A stretch of DNA of 64,000 nucleotides. Source: Beijerinckiaceae bacterium. GTDB taxonomy: Bacteria; Pseudomonadota; Alphaproteobacteria; Rhizobiales; Beijerinckiaceae. The notes below the pieces were generated by a model that worked only from the letters and a program-made list of their open reading frames with translations, was not told the origin of the DNA and did not search any database. A program made the position numbers and the translations under genes. The stretch is from assembly GCA_009773635.1 (NCBI GenBank), contig WSYC01000007.1:2205-66204 (forward strand), in the 5' to 3' direction. Below, in pieces: positions 18,483 through 27,448 of the stretch. The stretch's first letter is position 1. The number at the start of each line of letters is the position of its first letter.

Positions 18483-19460
18483 TCATCGGAAGCGGAAGTT
18501 TCCACCACGCGGGCCGATCACGCCGGGCATCTGGCCGGTCGGTGGCCGAATGCCTGTCGGCCGCGTTCCCGGAGGTCGCCCCCCACCCGGAAAGCGCGGA
18601 CCACGCGGGCCGAGATAGCCGGGATGGTACGGCAGGCCGGGGAGATAGATGCCGCCTTGCGGCCGCCGGTATTCCGGCTCGTCGATGATGATTTCCTCTT
18701 CCTGCACCGAACCCCGACGGCGCGGGCGCGGCGGCTTGCTTTTTGGCGGCTTGGCGCGCGACGGCATAGCCTTCGGCGGCACGGAGCCGCTGGCGAGTTG
18801 GGCCGAGCAGGCATCCTGTACGCAGAAATTACCACTGCACTGGCCGGAATAGCTTGGCGTGCGGTTCGAGAGCGGCTGCGGCAGGCTCACGCCGCGCGCA
18901 TCCACCGAGAGATAGGTGCAGGCATTGGTCAACTCCATGCAGCGCCCGGAGCGCGTGCAGACCTGCGCCGCGCCTTCATGGAGAGCGACATAGGTGCGCC
19001 CCTGCCGGATCGTGACCTCGACGGTGGTGCCGCGAAGGCCGATTGTCGCAACCGGAGTCCTGATCTGGTAGCTGCCTTTCGGGCCATTGCCGGAAACAAA
19101 GCGCATGGTGCCTTTGGCCAGCTCCATCGCAGCATCCTTCTTGCCGGAAAAGACAAAGGCATCGAGTTTGATGGCCGCATCCGGCCCGAGACGCAGATCG
19201 GTCTCATCGGTGAAGCGCAGCCGGGCCTGGGCCTTGGCTTCCGTGCGCACCATCTCGTCGCGGTGAACGGCCTCCGGCACGGCCAGCGTGCGATGCCGGG
19301 CCTCGATTTCCACCGTGACACGGTTTTCGATCGCCTCGGCCTTGCCGATGATCTCCGCCGCAGTGGCAGGACGGGCCATATCACTCTGGATCGCCATGCA
19401 CGCAAGCACGGCGAGCAGGAGACGAAGCGCGCGGGACACACGGGGAGTGGCGTTGATCAT
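18483..19460 (-). CDS. Secreted FecR-domain protein, six-cysteine type (copy A)
   Basis: A 325-residue exported protein. After a signal peptide (hydrophobic LRLLLAVLACMAI; mature start near ATAAEIIG) comes a FecR beta-helix-like domain: LRFTDETDLRLGPDAAIKLD, FVSGNGPKGSYQIRTPVATIGLRGT. It then has six cysteines in a C-x5-C-x6-C ... C-x4-C-x4-C pattern, and a long tail rich in Pro, Arg and Gly with an acidic patch (EEEIIIDEP). Classic FecR proteins pass signals from an outer-membrane receptor to a sigma factor, but here there is no transmembrane anti-sigma part, so it probably works wholly in the periplasm or outside. A longer form from ATG 19505 is possible. Copy B lies 110 bases upstream. Confidence 0.82.
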   Translation of the reverse strand: MINATPRVSRALRLLLAVLACMAIQSDMARPATAAEIIGKAEAIENRVTVEIEARHRTLAVPEAVHRDEMVRTEAKAQARLRFTDETDLRLGPDAAIKLDAFVFSGKKDAAMELAKGTMRFVSGNGPKGSYQIRTPVATIGLRGTTVEVTIRQGRTYVALHEGAAQVCTRSGRCMELTNACTYLSVDARGVSLPQPLSNRTPSYSGQCSGNFCVQDACSAQLASGSVPPKAMPSRAKPPKSKPPRPRRRGSVQEEEIIIDEPEYRRPQGGIYLPGLPYHPGYLGPRGPRFPGGGRPPGTRPTGIRPPTGQMPGVIGPRGGNFRFR

Positions 19461-19570
19461 GGCGGCTGGCTCCGGGAAAGCTGTTCCTCGGAGACTTAGG
19501 CGCATCGCATCATGTTGCCTGTGCGTCGGCGCACATATGAAAAAACGGGCTGACCGGAGAAACCGGGCGA

Positions 19571-20365
19571 CTAGCGCCCCTTGCCCCCGCCTCCACTGCT
19601 CGAGCCGTCACCGCCCTTCGCCGAGCCGCCTGTGGGATCATATCCCGGCGCGGCCGGCGTTCCCGCCCGCGAAGGTGAGGGCGATGGCGCCGCTGCACTT
19701 GATGCGCAGACGACCTGTCCGCATCCCGTCCCGCTGCACGCGGAATTAAAGGTCGGGACTGTGCTGTTGAGAGGCCGCGCCGGTTGCGCACGCCCGCCCC
19801 CGGCTTCGACATAATCGCAGCGGTTGACAAGATCAGTGCATTGGCCGCCCCCCACGCAGACGCGTGCCGCCCCCTCCAGCAGCGTCACAAAGACCCGCCC
19901 CGATCGCAACACGACATCGACGCCTGTGCCGCGAAGCCCGATGGTCGCGACCGGCGTCTTGATCTGGTAGCTTCCGGTGGGGCCATTGCCACTGACAAAG
20001 CGCAGCGCCCCACGCGAGAGATTCATTGCCGAGCCCGCGTTGCCGGAGAATACGAAGGCGTCCAGCCTGATCTGGGCCTGCGGTCCCAGCCGAAGGTCGG
20101 AACGGTCCGCGAAGCGCAGACGGGTCGCGGATTGGGCTTCGGTGCGGATGATTTCGTTGCGGTGGACATCGGCATCCGGAGCCAATTCGCGGCGGATGCC
20201 CGAGATATCACCGGTCACGCGATTGGTGACGCTTTCGGCAAGACCGATGATTTCAGCAGCCAGCAAGGTCGTTGGCAGGATCGTACCGGTCAGCGCGATC
20301 AACAAACCGCCGGCAATGGCGTGAGGAAGAAGTCGCCGATGGCCAGACTGCCGTGTCCCGATCAT
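19571..20365 (-). CDS. Secreted FecR-domain protein, six-cysteine type (copy B)
   Basis: A 264-residue paralogue of the neighbouring gene. It has a signal peptide (AGGLLIALTGTIL, cleavage near TTLLAAEI), the same FecR core (LRFADRSDLRLGPQAQIRLD, FVSGNGPTGSYQIKTPVATI) and the same six-cysteine spacing (C-x5-C-x6-C ... C-x4-C-x4-C). The tail differs: Ser, Gly and Pro rich, ending GGDGSSSGGGGKGR, without the Arg-rich part of copy A. Strong conservation of core and cysteines with divergent tails suggests duplication followed by change of partner or attachment. Function unknown. Confidence 0.82.
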   Translation of the reverse strand: MIGTRQSGHRRLLPHAIAGGLLIALTGTILPTTLLAAEIIGLAESVTNRVTGDISGIRRELAPDADVHRNEIIRTEAQSATRLRFADRSDLRLGPQAQIRLDAFVFSGNAGSAMNLSRGALRFVSGNGPTGSYQIKTPVATIGLRGTGVDVVLRSGRVFVTLLEGAARVCVGGGQCTDLVNRCDYVEAGGGRAQPARPLNSTVPTFNSACSGTGCGQVVCASSAAAPSPSPSRAGTPAAPGYDPTGGSAKGGDGSSSGGGGKGR

Positions 20366-20423
20366 GATGACTCCCCGCCAGACCTGAAGATCTCCGGAGA
20401 ATTGCGCATTTTATCTCGAAAAT

Positions 20424-21326
20424 CTATCGAGTCGTGCGAGCGCGCTTCTTGAGATAAGCCTCCGAAAGCTTGCGTTCGTCTTCGGTTGCGAGCTGGCGCG
20501 CCTTCTCATCAAGTTCCAGCACCCAGGCGTCACGGGTCGGCTCGGCCTGCTGAACGGCAAGCTGCATCAGCATCAACCCGCGCGCGGCCTGACGCGGCAC
20601 ACCATCGCCGTTGAACAACATCTGCCCGAGCCGGGCCTGCGCGTAGCGGTGCCCCTGCTCGGAGGCGAGATTGAACCAGCGCGCCGCCTGCTGGAGATCC
20701 TTGTCCCCCGCAAGCCCATCCGCGAGCACGCGCCCGAGGTGATACTGCGCATCGGCGTCGTTGTAATAGGAGGCCGCATAATGGAACATTTCCGCCGCGC
20801 GGGCCGGGTCGCGGCGGACGCGCGTATTCGGAATGCCGGCGAGATGATACCCCCCGAGCGCCACGAACGCCTGCGCGACCATGCGCGCCTGCGGCGATTC
20901 CGGGCTTTCATCGGCTCTCAGGTTCACGATCTGCGAGAAATTCTGGTACGCCTTGTAGTCATCGCGACGCACACCCTCGCCGTCCTTGTACATGCGGCCG
21001 AGCTTCCATTGTGCGGCGACATTGCCTTCGCGCGCGGCAAATGTCAGCGGCTCGACCGCCGAACCGGGATCGCCGCTCGACAGCGCCCGAAGACCCGCCC
21101 GGAGCGATTCACCGACCGATTTGAACAAGGTGCCTTTCTCGACCGGCGCGGGAGGGGCCTCCTTCACATCGAAAGCCAGTGCCACGCCCGGCACCGCCAG
21201 CGCGACAATGAGGCAGGCGCGCACCAGCGACACGCGCGCCGACGACAGGCCGCATTTCGGCTGGTCAAGCACAGCCACGGCATGGCCGGGGGTTCCAGAC
21301 CCCATGGTTTCAGACATCAGCATCAT
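20424..21326 (-). CDS. exoR: ExoR-like periplasmic Sel1-repeat regulator
   Basis: A 300-residue exported protein of Sel1-type helical repeats. The hydrophobic signal sequence SLVRACLIVALAVPGVALA ends at AFDVK, the same mature start seen in Sinorhizobium ExoR. Repeats such as NVAAQWKLGRMYKDGEGV, DAQYHLGRVLADGLAGDKDL and RYAQARLGQMLFNGDGV follow, and the C-terminal LATEDERKLSEAY also matches ExoR. In rhizobia ExoR binds the sensor kinase ExoS/ChvG in the periplasm and holds it off until acid or envelope stress degrades ExoR; this controls exopolysaccharide, motility and stress genes. The kinase genes are not in the window. ATG at 21326 is one of three closely spaced candidates. Confidence 0.8.
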   Translation of the reverse strand: MMLMSETMGSGTPGHAVAVLDQPKCGLSSARVSLVRACLIVALAVPGVALAFDVKEAPPAPVEKGTLFKSVGESLRAGLRALSSGDPGSAVEPLTFAAREGNVAAQWKLGRMYKDGEGVRRDDYKAYQNFSQIVNLRADESPESPQARMVAQAFVALGGYHLAGIPNTRVRRDPARAAEMFHYAASYYNDADAQYHLGRVLADGLAGDKDLQQAARWFNLASEQGHRYAQARLGQMLFNGDGVPRQAARGLMLMQLAVQQAEPTRDAWVLELDEKARQLATEDERKLSEAYLKKRARTTR

Positions 21327-21860
21327 CGTGCTTCTCGGCTTTGCCAAACGGCCTCACGCCGACACCCAAGGGCGCCGCGATCTCCGATTGTGCATCTATC
21401 CAATGCGCGCCCGGCACAAAGCCAGTCTGTCGCGCTTCCATTCCGCCATGAGGCGCGTCAAGTTTGGCGGCGGTAAGGCGAGTTTGCAGCGCGTCCATGA
21501 CCACTGTGCTGGTGATGTCAAACTGACCGCCCACTACCAAGCCCTGCCTCCCCGCGATCGGCGCCAATGCCACACCTGCGCGATCACGATCGCCACGCCA
21601 ATGCCTGACCTCAACGGATCGAGGCATGAAAGCTGACCCTATGGTTGATGACATCGGTGGCAACAGTGAGCCCATAAAAACCAGCCATCCAAGGATGTTA
21701 GGGGGAAAAGTCCTGCTTTTGCGTTTATGAGCATGCACGCGCGTTTGTGGCGCAAAAGCGGCGCACGCGCCCCTCCTGATGAGGCGCACCGCAATGATTA
21801 TCCGCTGTTGCGAAAGTATCACAAACCGGCCTCCGCAAACGCCGGCGGGGGGTTGCGCGC
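21327..21860. other. Intergenic region upstream of exoR
   Basis: A 534-base gap between valS (stop at 21861) and exoR on the same strand. Frames exist on both strands (a 170-codon one on the minus strand from 21822) but lack a ribosome site and any recognisable domain, and they overlap exoR. It probably holds the exoR promoter and leader; I found no clear operator. Confidence 0.4.
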
Positions 21861-24770
21861 CTATCCCAACCGCTTCAGGGCTTCATCAATCCTGATGATA
21901 CGCCCCTTGGCTTCCGCCACCCGCTCGCGGTTCTCGTCGATCACCTCTTCGGGCGCGCGGGCGATGAAATCCGGGTTGTCGAGCTTGCGCATGGTGCCTT
22001 CGACATCCTTGACGAGCTTGTCGCGCTCGCCGGACAGGCGCTTCTTCTCTGCCGCAAAATCGATGATCCCCGCGAGCGGAATGCACGCCACCACGCCGCG
22101 CACGACGATCTGAACGCTTTGCGCCGGCGGCGCGGCCTCGAAGACGAGTTCCGAAACGCGCGCGAGGCGCCTGAGAATATCACCGGAGGCTTCCATGCGT
22201 GCCCGGCCGGCAGCATCGAGGCCGACGAACACCAGCGGCGCGGTGGTTGCCACCGGCACATTCATCTCCGCGCGCGCGGAGCGGATTTCAGTGATGAGGT
22301 CAACGATGAAGCCGATCTCGGCTTCTGCCACGGATGACTCGATGCCCACGGCCTTCGGCCAAGGCTCGACGCAGAGGAGGCCCGCATTCGGCTTGCCAGC
22401 CTGCTCGGCGTACGCCGCGAACAGCTCCTCGGTGATATAGGGCATGAAGGGGTGCAGCATCGCGACGATGCGATCGAGCAGGAAGGCGGTGGTCGCCTGT
22501 GTCTCGGCGCGGGCGGGGTTCACCGGCGCGGTTTCATCGCGCCGCAGCGGCTCACCTTCGGCGGAGAACACCACGCCGGCCTGAAGCGCGGGCTTGGCCA
22601 GTTCAACATACCAGTCGCAGAAGGTGTTCCAGGTGAAGCGATAGGCCGCCAGCGCCGCCTCGTTGAAGCGATAGCCGGTGATGCCGGCCTCGATTTCCGC
22701 CAGCGCCTTGTCGGCCTCGCCGATCGCCCAGATGTTCAGCGGCTCCTTCACCGCTTTCGGATCAAAGCCGGCCACGCGGACGCAACCATTCATTTCGGCG
22801 AAACGCGAGGCATTCCAGAGCTTTGTGCAGAAATTGCGATAGCCCTCGGCGGTCTTCACGCCCACCTTGGGGTCGCGCCCCTGCGCCGCGAAGGCTGCAA
22901 GCGTCAGGCGCAGGGCATCGGCACCCAGCGCGTCGACGATCACGAGCGGGTCGAGCACATTGCCGACCGATTTCGACATCTTGCGGCCCTTCTCGTCGCG
23001 CACGAGGCCGTGGAGATAGACCGTCTCGAATGGCGCTTCGAGATCGAGCGCAGCAGATGCCATCATCATCCGCGCGACCCAGAAGAACAGGATATCCGCC
23101 GCTGTCACCAGCACCGAGGTCGGGTAGTATTTGGCGAGTTCCGGGGTCTTTTCTGGCCAGCCAAGGGTGGAAAACGGCCAGAGCGCGGAGGAAAACCAGG
23201 TATCGAGGACATCGGTGTCGCGGGTGATCTCGACACCTGCTCCCCATTTTGCGCCGGCCTTGGCGCGAGCATCTGCCTCGTTCGTTGCAATCACATAGCC
23301 GCCATCCGGCCCATACCATGCCGGAATTTGATGGCCCCACCAGAGCTGGCGCGAGATGCACCACGGCTCGATGTTCTCCATCCAGCGGAAGAAATCCGCC
23401 TCGCGGTTCGCGGGCAGGATTTTGGTCTGGCCGGTGCGCACCCAGTGCATCGCCTTCTGGGCGAGCGGCTTCACATCGACATACCACTGATCGGTGAGCC
23501 AGGGCTCGATCGGCACGCCGGAGCGGTCGCCATGCGGCACCTGCTGGGCGTGAACCTCGATCTTCCTGAGGCGGCCCTCCGCCTCCATCAGCGCGACGAC
23601 GCGTTTGCGCGCCTCGAACCGCGGCATGCCTTCCAGCGCGCGCGTTTCCGCCGGAATTCTGGCAAACGCGGCATCGGAGAGGTCAATCGTGCCCTCGCGG
23701 CTCATCATGTTGATGACCGGGAGCGTGTGGCGTTTGCCGAGATCGAAGTCGTTGAAATCATGCGCCGGGGTGATCTTCACCGCGCCGGTGCCCTTCTCGG
23801 GATCGGCATACTCATCCGCGACAATGCGGATCAGCCGCCCGACCAGTGGCAGCACAGCGTTCTTGCCAATGAAATGCTTGAGCTTTTCATTCTCGGGGTG
23901 GATTGCCACCGCGGTATCGCCGAGCATCGTCTCCGGCCGCGTGGTCGCGACCGTGACATAGCTCGCGGCATCGTCAGGGTCGTAGGCCATGCCCTCGATC
24001 GGATAGTCGAAATAGTAGAGATGCCCGCCGGGCTCGCGATCGAGCACCTTGCCGAGCGCCGCCGCATCGAACGGTTTTGGGTTGCCGTCCTTGTCCAGCC
24101 CGATCCCCTCCGGACTATGCTCGTCCGGGGATCGGGGTCGCGCCCAGACGAAGCTGCCCTTCACCTCGCGCTGCTCGACCTCAAGGTCCGAGATCGCGGT
24201 GAGGAGCTTGGGGTCCCAGTTCACAAGACGCTTGTCCTTGTACAGGAGGCCCTTGTCGTTGAGTGCGTTGAAGAAGGCGATCACCGCCTGCTGCATCTGG
24301 CCGCGCTCGCCATCGGCGCGGTTGCCCATCGTGAAACGCTCTCGGCTCCAGTCGCAGGAGGCGCCGAGACGCTTCAACTGATTGACGATGGTGCCGCCCG
24401 ATTCCTCTTTCCAGGTCCAGACCTCGTCGAGGAATTGCTCGCGCCCCATGGTGCGACGATCCGGCTTACCCTCGGCAGCGAGCTTACGCTCCACCACCAT
24501 CTGCGTCGCGATACCCGCATGATCGGTGCCTGGCTGCCAGAGCACATCCTTGCCGTTCATCCGCCAGTAGCGGCAGAGAATATCCTGCAAGGTGTTGTTG
24601 AGCGCATGCCCCATGTGCAGCGAGCCCGTGACATTCGGCGGCGGAATGACGATCGTGAAGGCTTCCGCGTTCTCGCGCCCCTTCGCTCCAGCCTTGAACG
24701 CATCGGATTTCGCCCAGGCCGCGTTGACACGGGCCTCGATCGATTTCGGGTCGAACGTCTTTTCCATCAT
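21861..24770 (-). CDS. valS: Valyl-tRNA synthetase
   Basis: Charges tRNA(Val) with valine. The 969-residue class I synthetase has the HIGH motif as PPPNVTGSLHMGHALNN near residue 46, the editing domain that clears mischarged threonine (RPETMLGDTAVAIHPEN), the KMSKS loop GRKMSKSVGNVLDP, the anticodon-binding domain (NTFCDWYVELAKP) and the C-terminal coiled coil that clamps the tRNA (AEKKRLSGERDKLVKDVEGT). Start ATG at 24770 gives MMEKTFDPKSIEARVN, the usual beginning; the frame extends 29 codons further without support. A very long plus-strand frame opposite it is a shadow. Confidence 0.98.
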   Translation of the reverse strand: MMEKTFDPKSIEARVNAAWAKSDAFKAGAKGRENAEAFTIVIPPPNVTGSLHMGHALNNTLQDILCRYWRMNGKDVLWQPGTDHAGIATQMVVERKLAAEGKPDRRTMGREQFLDEVWTWKEESGGTIVNQLKRLGASCDWSRERFTMGNRADGERGQMQQAVIAFFNALNDKGLLYKDKRLVNWDPKLLTAISDLEVEQREVKGSFVWARPRSPDEHSPEGIGLDKDGNPKPFDAAALGKVLDREPGGHLYYFDYPIEGMAYDPDDAASYVTVATTRPETMLGDTAVAIHPENEKLKHFIGKNAVLPLVGRLIRIVADEYADPEKGTGAVKITPAHDFNDFDLGKRHTLPVINMMSREGTIDLSDAAFARIPAETRALEGMPRFEARKRVVALMEAEGRLRKIEVHAQQVPHGDRSGVPIEPWLTDQWYVDVKPLAQKAMHWVRTGQTKILPANREADFFRWMENIEPWCISRQLWWGHQIPAWYGPDGGYVIATNEADARAKAGAKWGAGVEITRDTDVLDTWFSSALWPFSTLGWPEKTPELAKYYPTSVLVTAADILFFWVARMMMASAALDLEAPFETVYLHGLVRDEKGRKMSKSVGNVLDPLVIVDALGADALRLTLAAFAAQGRDPKVGVKTAEGYRNFCTKLWNASRFAEMNGCVRVAGFDPKAVKEPLNIWAIGEADKALAEIEAGITGYRFNEAALAAYRFTWNTFCDWYVELAKPALQAGVVFSAEGEPLRRDETAPVNPARAETQATTAFLLDRIVAMLHPFMPYITEELFAAYAEQAGKPNAGLLCVEPWPKAVGIESSVAEAEIGFIVDLITEIRSARAEMNVPVATTAPLVFVGLDAAGRARMEASGDILRRLARVSELVFEAAPPAQSVQIVVRGVVACIPLAGIIDFAAEKKRLSGERDKLVKDVEGTMRKLDNPDFIARAPEEVIDENRERVAEAKGRIIRIDEALKRLG

Positions 24771-24819
24771 CGTGACTTCACCAGCAGGCCATCCGGGTGG
24801 TCTGAAACACCGGAGCAAC

Positions 24820-24844
24820 AAAAAAAGGTGCCAGAAACGGCACC
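24820..24844 (-). terminator. Rho-independent terminator after popZ
   Basis: On the minus strand GGTGCC-GTTTCT-GGCACC is followed by seven T. It lies 64 bases past the popZ stop and 50 bases before the valS start, so it separates the two transcripts. Confidence 0.85.
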
Positions 24845-24907
24845 CTGGTCGCCTCATTCGTGTAAAGCGGCGAAACCCGGCGTCAAGCCGGGAATTCGCC
24901 GGAAGCC

Positions 24908-25525
24908 TCAGCCGCCGCGCGCGACGCGCTCGATTTCGGTCTTCACCAGCTTCTCGACGATGCCCGGCAGGTTGTCATCAATCCAGCCGCGCAGCATCGG
25001 GCGGATCAGCTCGACGACGACATCCTCAAGGCTACGGCCAACGGCCGGCATGGCCGTATGCCGCGAGAGAGCCTGAAACGCCTGCCCGACAAGGCTACCA
25101 GCGTTATCCGAAATGATCCGGTCTTCCAGAGCAGCGACGGTGTTGATCGGCGTCACCTGAACCGGCTGCGGCATTGGCGCGGGGGGAATCGCCACATCGA
25201 CCGGATCGAACGACATCTCGGGAATGGCAGCTACGGCAGCCGGCATATCGACGGAGACCTCCTGTGGCGCGCTCGCGACGGTCGCGACATTCGCGAGGTC
25301 GAGCACATCGTCGTCCTCGTCCATGGCGACATCCACGGCTTCGATGTCGATCATCGGCTCCGGCTCGGGCGCCTTCGGAGGAGGCGCTTTCTTGACCGCA
25401 GCCTCGTCCTTTTTCGTGCCGAGGCTGTCATCCGCGATAATCTTGCGAATGGAGGCGAGAATTTCCTCCATGGACGGCTCGTTATCGTCCTTTGTGTCCG
25501 GCACTGCGGCGGATTTGGAGGACAT
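24908..25525 (-). CDS. popZ: PopZ-like polar organising protein (DUF2497)
   Basis: PopZ forms a mesh at the cell pole that anchors the chromosome origin through ParB and gathers polarity factors in alphaproteobacteria. The 205-residue protein has the three-part plan: a short N-terminal helix EPSMEEILASIRKIIADD (about 18-35), a long acidic, proline-rich disordered spacer (about 45-125), and the C-terminal assembly helices SLEDVVVELIRPMLRGWIDD and LPGIVEKLVKTEIERVA. ATG at 25525 starts MSSKSAAVPDTKD. Gene order pcm-tolC-popZ-valS on one strand is common in this order of bacteria, from memory. Confidence 0.9.
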   Translation of the reverse strand: MSSKSAAVPDTKDDNEPSMEEILASIRKIIADDSLGTKKDEAAVKKAPPPKAPEPEPMIDIEAVDVAMDEDDDVLDLANVATVASAPQEVSVDMPAAVAAIPEMSFDPVDVAIPPAPMPQPVQVTPINTVAALEDRIISDNAGSLVGQAFQALSRHTAMPAVGRSLEDVVVELIRPMLRGWIDDNLPGIVEKLVKTEIERVARGG

Positions 25526-25702
25526 GCGAACTGCTCCATCTGTTACGGCACTGAACCGACCGGGCACGCACCAGCCCCCGGCCTGTGCCCCAAAACTCTC
25601 CGGCAAGCGCAGAATCACTCGCCACGTCCCGCGATTATGGCAGCCAAAAGCACCGGATCAAGCGCGGCCACGCCGATTGTCGTCGTTGCTTGGGGACAAA
25701 AT

Positions 25703-25737
25703 GGCCGGCGCCGAGGCTTCGCCTTCGCGTGCCGGCC
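25703..25737 (-). terminator. Terminator after tolC
   Basis: Minus-strand GGCCGGC (25737-25731) and GCCGGCC (25709-25703) form a stem around a partly pairing 21-base loop, followed by ATTTTG. It lies a few bases beyond the tolC stop at 25743. Confidence 0.6.
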
Positions 25738-25742
25738 GCAGA

Positions 25743-27161
25743 TCACTCGCCGCTGGGTGTGCGCAACCCGAGCCAGCTGTCCTTGACCTGCTCGTAATGC
25801 ACCTTGGGATCATAGGTTGCGACCTTGAGGCCGAGCGTGCGTGCCGAAAGCTGGCCGGTCGCCGCCAGCAGGGAATAGGAAGCAATCACCCGGTCGCGCT
25901 GGGCGGTCACCTGGGCCACGCGGGCGTTCAGCAGTTCCTGCTGCGCGTTGAGCACATCGAGCGTCGTGCGCTGCCCGACACGCGCTTCCTCGCGCACGCC
26001 GTTGAGCGCGATTTCGGCAGCGGAAACCTGCGCGGCCGCGCCTTCGATCTGGTAGCCGGTCGCCTCCATCAGCGCCCAGGAGGCCACAACCGCCTGCACG
26101 ACGCGGTCACGGGCCGAATCAACCAGCAACCGCTTTTCGCCGAGCGTTTCCTTGGCGGCGCGGGTGCGGGCATAGGCCGAACCGCCGTCGTAGATCGGGA
26201 TCGAGACCTGCCCGACGACGGAGGCCGATGTCCGACGATCCTGCTCGATGGTCGAATCGTAGCGGCGGCTGAGCGAGCCCGTCAGCGAGACCGTCGGGTA
26301 CAGCTCGCCCTCGACGACCTTCACCTGCAGCAACTGGACATCAACCCCATGCAATGCGGCGGCGATCGCCGGGTGATCCTGCAACGCGCGATTGACCGCC
26401 TCGCCCTGATTTTTCGGCAGACGCTTGGCGGCGACAGGCTTGGTTTCCGCGAGTTTCTTGGGCTGGATGCCGATTTTCTGCCGGAAGGTGGCGATCGAGC
26501 CACGCAGGTTCGATTGCGCCAATGCGAGATCGGATTTGGCGCTGGCAAGCCGCGCCTCGGCCTGCGCCACGTCCGTCCGCGTGACTTCACCGACGTTGAA
26601 CCGGTCCTTCGTCTGGCGGACGAGTTCATTCAGGACATTGATATTGTTCTGCCGCAACGTGTGCAGCGCGGTGTTGCCCACGACGTTCATATAGGCCGAC
26701 ACCCCGTCCAGCAGCGTGTTCTGCTCGGTGTTCCGGAGTGTTTCCCGCGAGGCGAGTGTGCTCGATTCCGCCTGCCGGATGCCGTTGGCGGTGCGGCCGC
26801 CGTTATACAGCGTCTGACTGATCGACAGGCCGACACCGGCCGGGAACAATTCGGAATGGCTCTTGCGGCCGGGGCTGCGCGAATCGATCGTCGTTGCACC
26901 GACATCGCCGGTGGCGGTCACTTTCGGCCGTCCGAGCGCCTTCGCGGTCGGGACGCCCTCGTCCACGCCGCGCGTATTGGCACGCTGGGCGTTGAGATCG
27001 GGGTTTGCCATATAGGCGTGCGACAGGGCCGTCGTCAGATCCTGTGCCATCGCGCGTGTCGAAAACGTGCTCCCGGCCAGCACGATACCCGCCGCCAGGA
27101 CGCCGGAAAGCGCGGCTGAAACAGCCAGAGAGCGAAACGCCAGAGACTTGAACCGCTTCAC
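25743..27161 (-). CDS. tolC: TolC-family outer-membrane efflux channel
   Basis: TolC proteins form a trimeric tunnel through the outer membrane and periplasm for type I secretion and RND/MFS efflux. The 472-residue protein (GTG start at 27161, VKRFKSLAFRS) has a signal peptide ending near TRAMAQ. It shows the two internally repeated outer-membrane-factor halves: LTTALSHAYMANPDLNAQRA, SISQTLYNGGRTAN and RFNVGEVTRTDVAQAEARL in the first, and the matching VSIPIYDGGSAYARTRAAKE and RVGQRTTLDVLNAQQELLNA in the second. The GTG is chosen because it directly precedes the basic n-region of the signal peptide; the frame is open for 44 codons upstream. A perfect 25-bp palindrome lies about 240 bases upstream. 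Confidence 0.93.
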   Translation of the reverse strand: MKRFKSLAFRSLAVSAALSGVLAAGIVLAGSTFSTRAMAQDLTTALSHAYMANPDLNAQRANTRGVDEGVPTAKALGRPKVTATGDVGATTIDSRSPGRKSHSELFPAGVGLSISQTLYNGGRTANGIRQAESSTLASRETLRNTEQNTLLDGVSAYMNVVGNTALHTLRQNNINVLNELVRQTKDRFNVGEVTRTDVAQAEARLASAKSDLALAQSNLRGSIATFRQKIGIQPKKLAETKPVAAKRLPKNQGEAVNRALQDHPAIAAALHGVDVQLLQVKVVEGELYPTVSLTGSLSRRYDSTIEQDRRTSASVVGQVSIPIYDGGSAYARTRAAKETLGEKRLLVDSARDRVVQAVVASWALMEATGYQIEGAAAQVSAAEIALNGVREEARVGQRTTLDVLNAQQELLNARVAQVTAQRDRVIASYSLLAATGQLSARTLGLKVATYDPKVHYEQVKDSWLGLRTPSGE

Positions 27162-27399
27162 AACAGACCACCCGAATTGGTCGAATTCATCTAAAACCCG
27201 AAACGGTGCGCCCGGCCGAGTGACCCGACGCTCGCAATCATTTCGGAACGTGCATAAAGCGCCGCCCGGCATATCCCGGCCCGGCACCCTCAATCGGTGT
27301 TATTTCTAGCGGCAGAGCGGGGCTTGTAAACCTTTCGTTGACGGGTAGCCCGCTTCCGCACTGCGAAATGCGCCGGACTGAGACGAAAAGGTTACACAC

Positions 27400-27424
27400 C
27401 TGACGAATTGATCGAATTCGTCAG
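27400..27424. promoter_or_regulatory. Perfect 25-bp palindrome between pcm and tolC
   Basis: CTGACGAATT (27400-27409) and AATTCGTCAG (27415-27424) are exact inverted copies with five bases between. It lies 24 bases past the pcm stop and 238 bases before the tolC start. The symmetry and AT-rich centre look like an operator for a dimeric repressor, perhaps of tolC; as RNA it could also form a terminator for pcm, but no T run follows directly. Confidence 0.5.
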
Positions 27425-27448
27425 ATTTTCACAGAAAAATCATGAAAT

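Noticed and set aside
21310-21822. Minus-strand frame of 170 codons before exoR
   Set aside because: It overlaps the exoR start, lacks a ribosome site and domain, and its translation is not protein-like.
22452-25076. Plus-strand frame of 874 codons opposite valS
   Set aside because: A shadow of valS caused by GC-rich third positions. It has no ribosome site and no domain, and valS is unmistakable.
25224-27119. Plus-strand frame of 631 codons opposite tolC and popZ
   Set aside because: Shadow; no ribosome site or domain.
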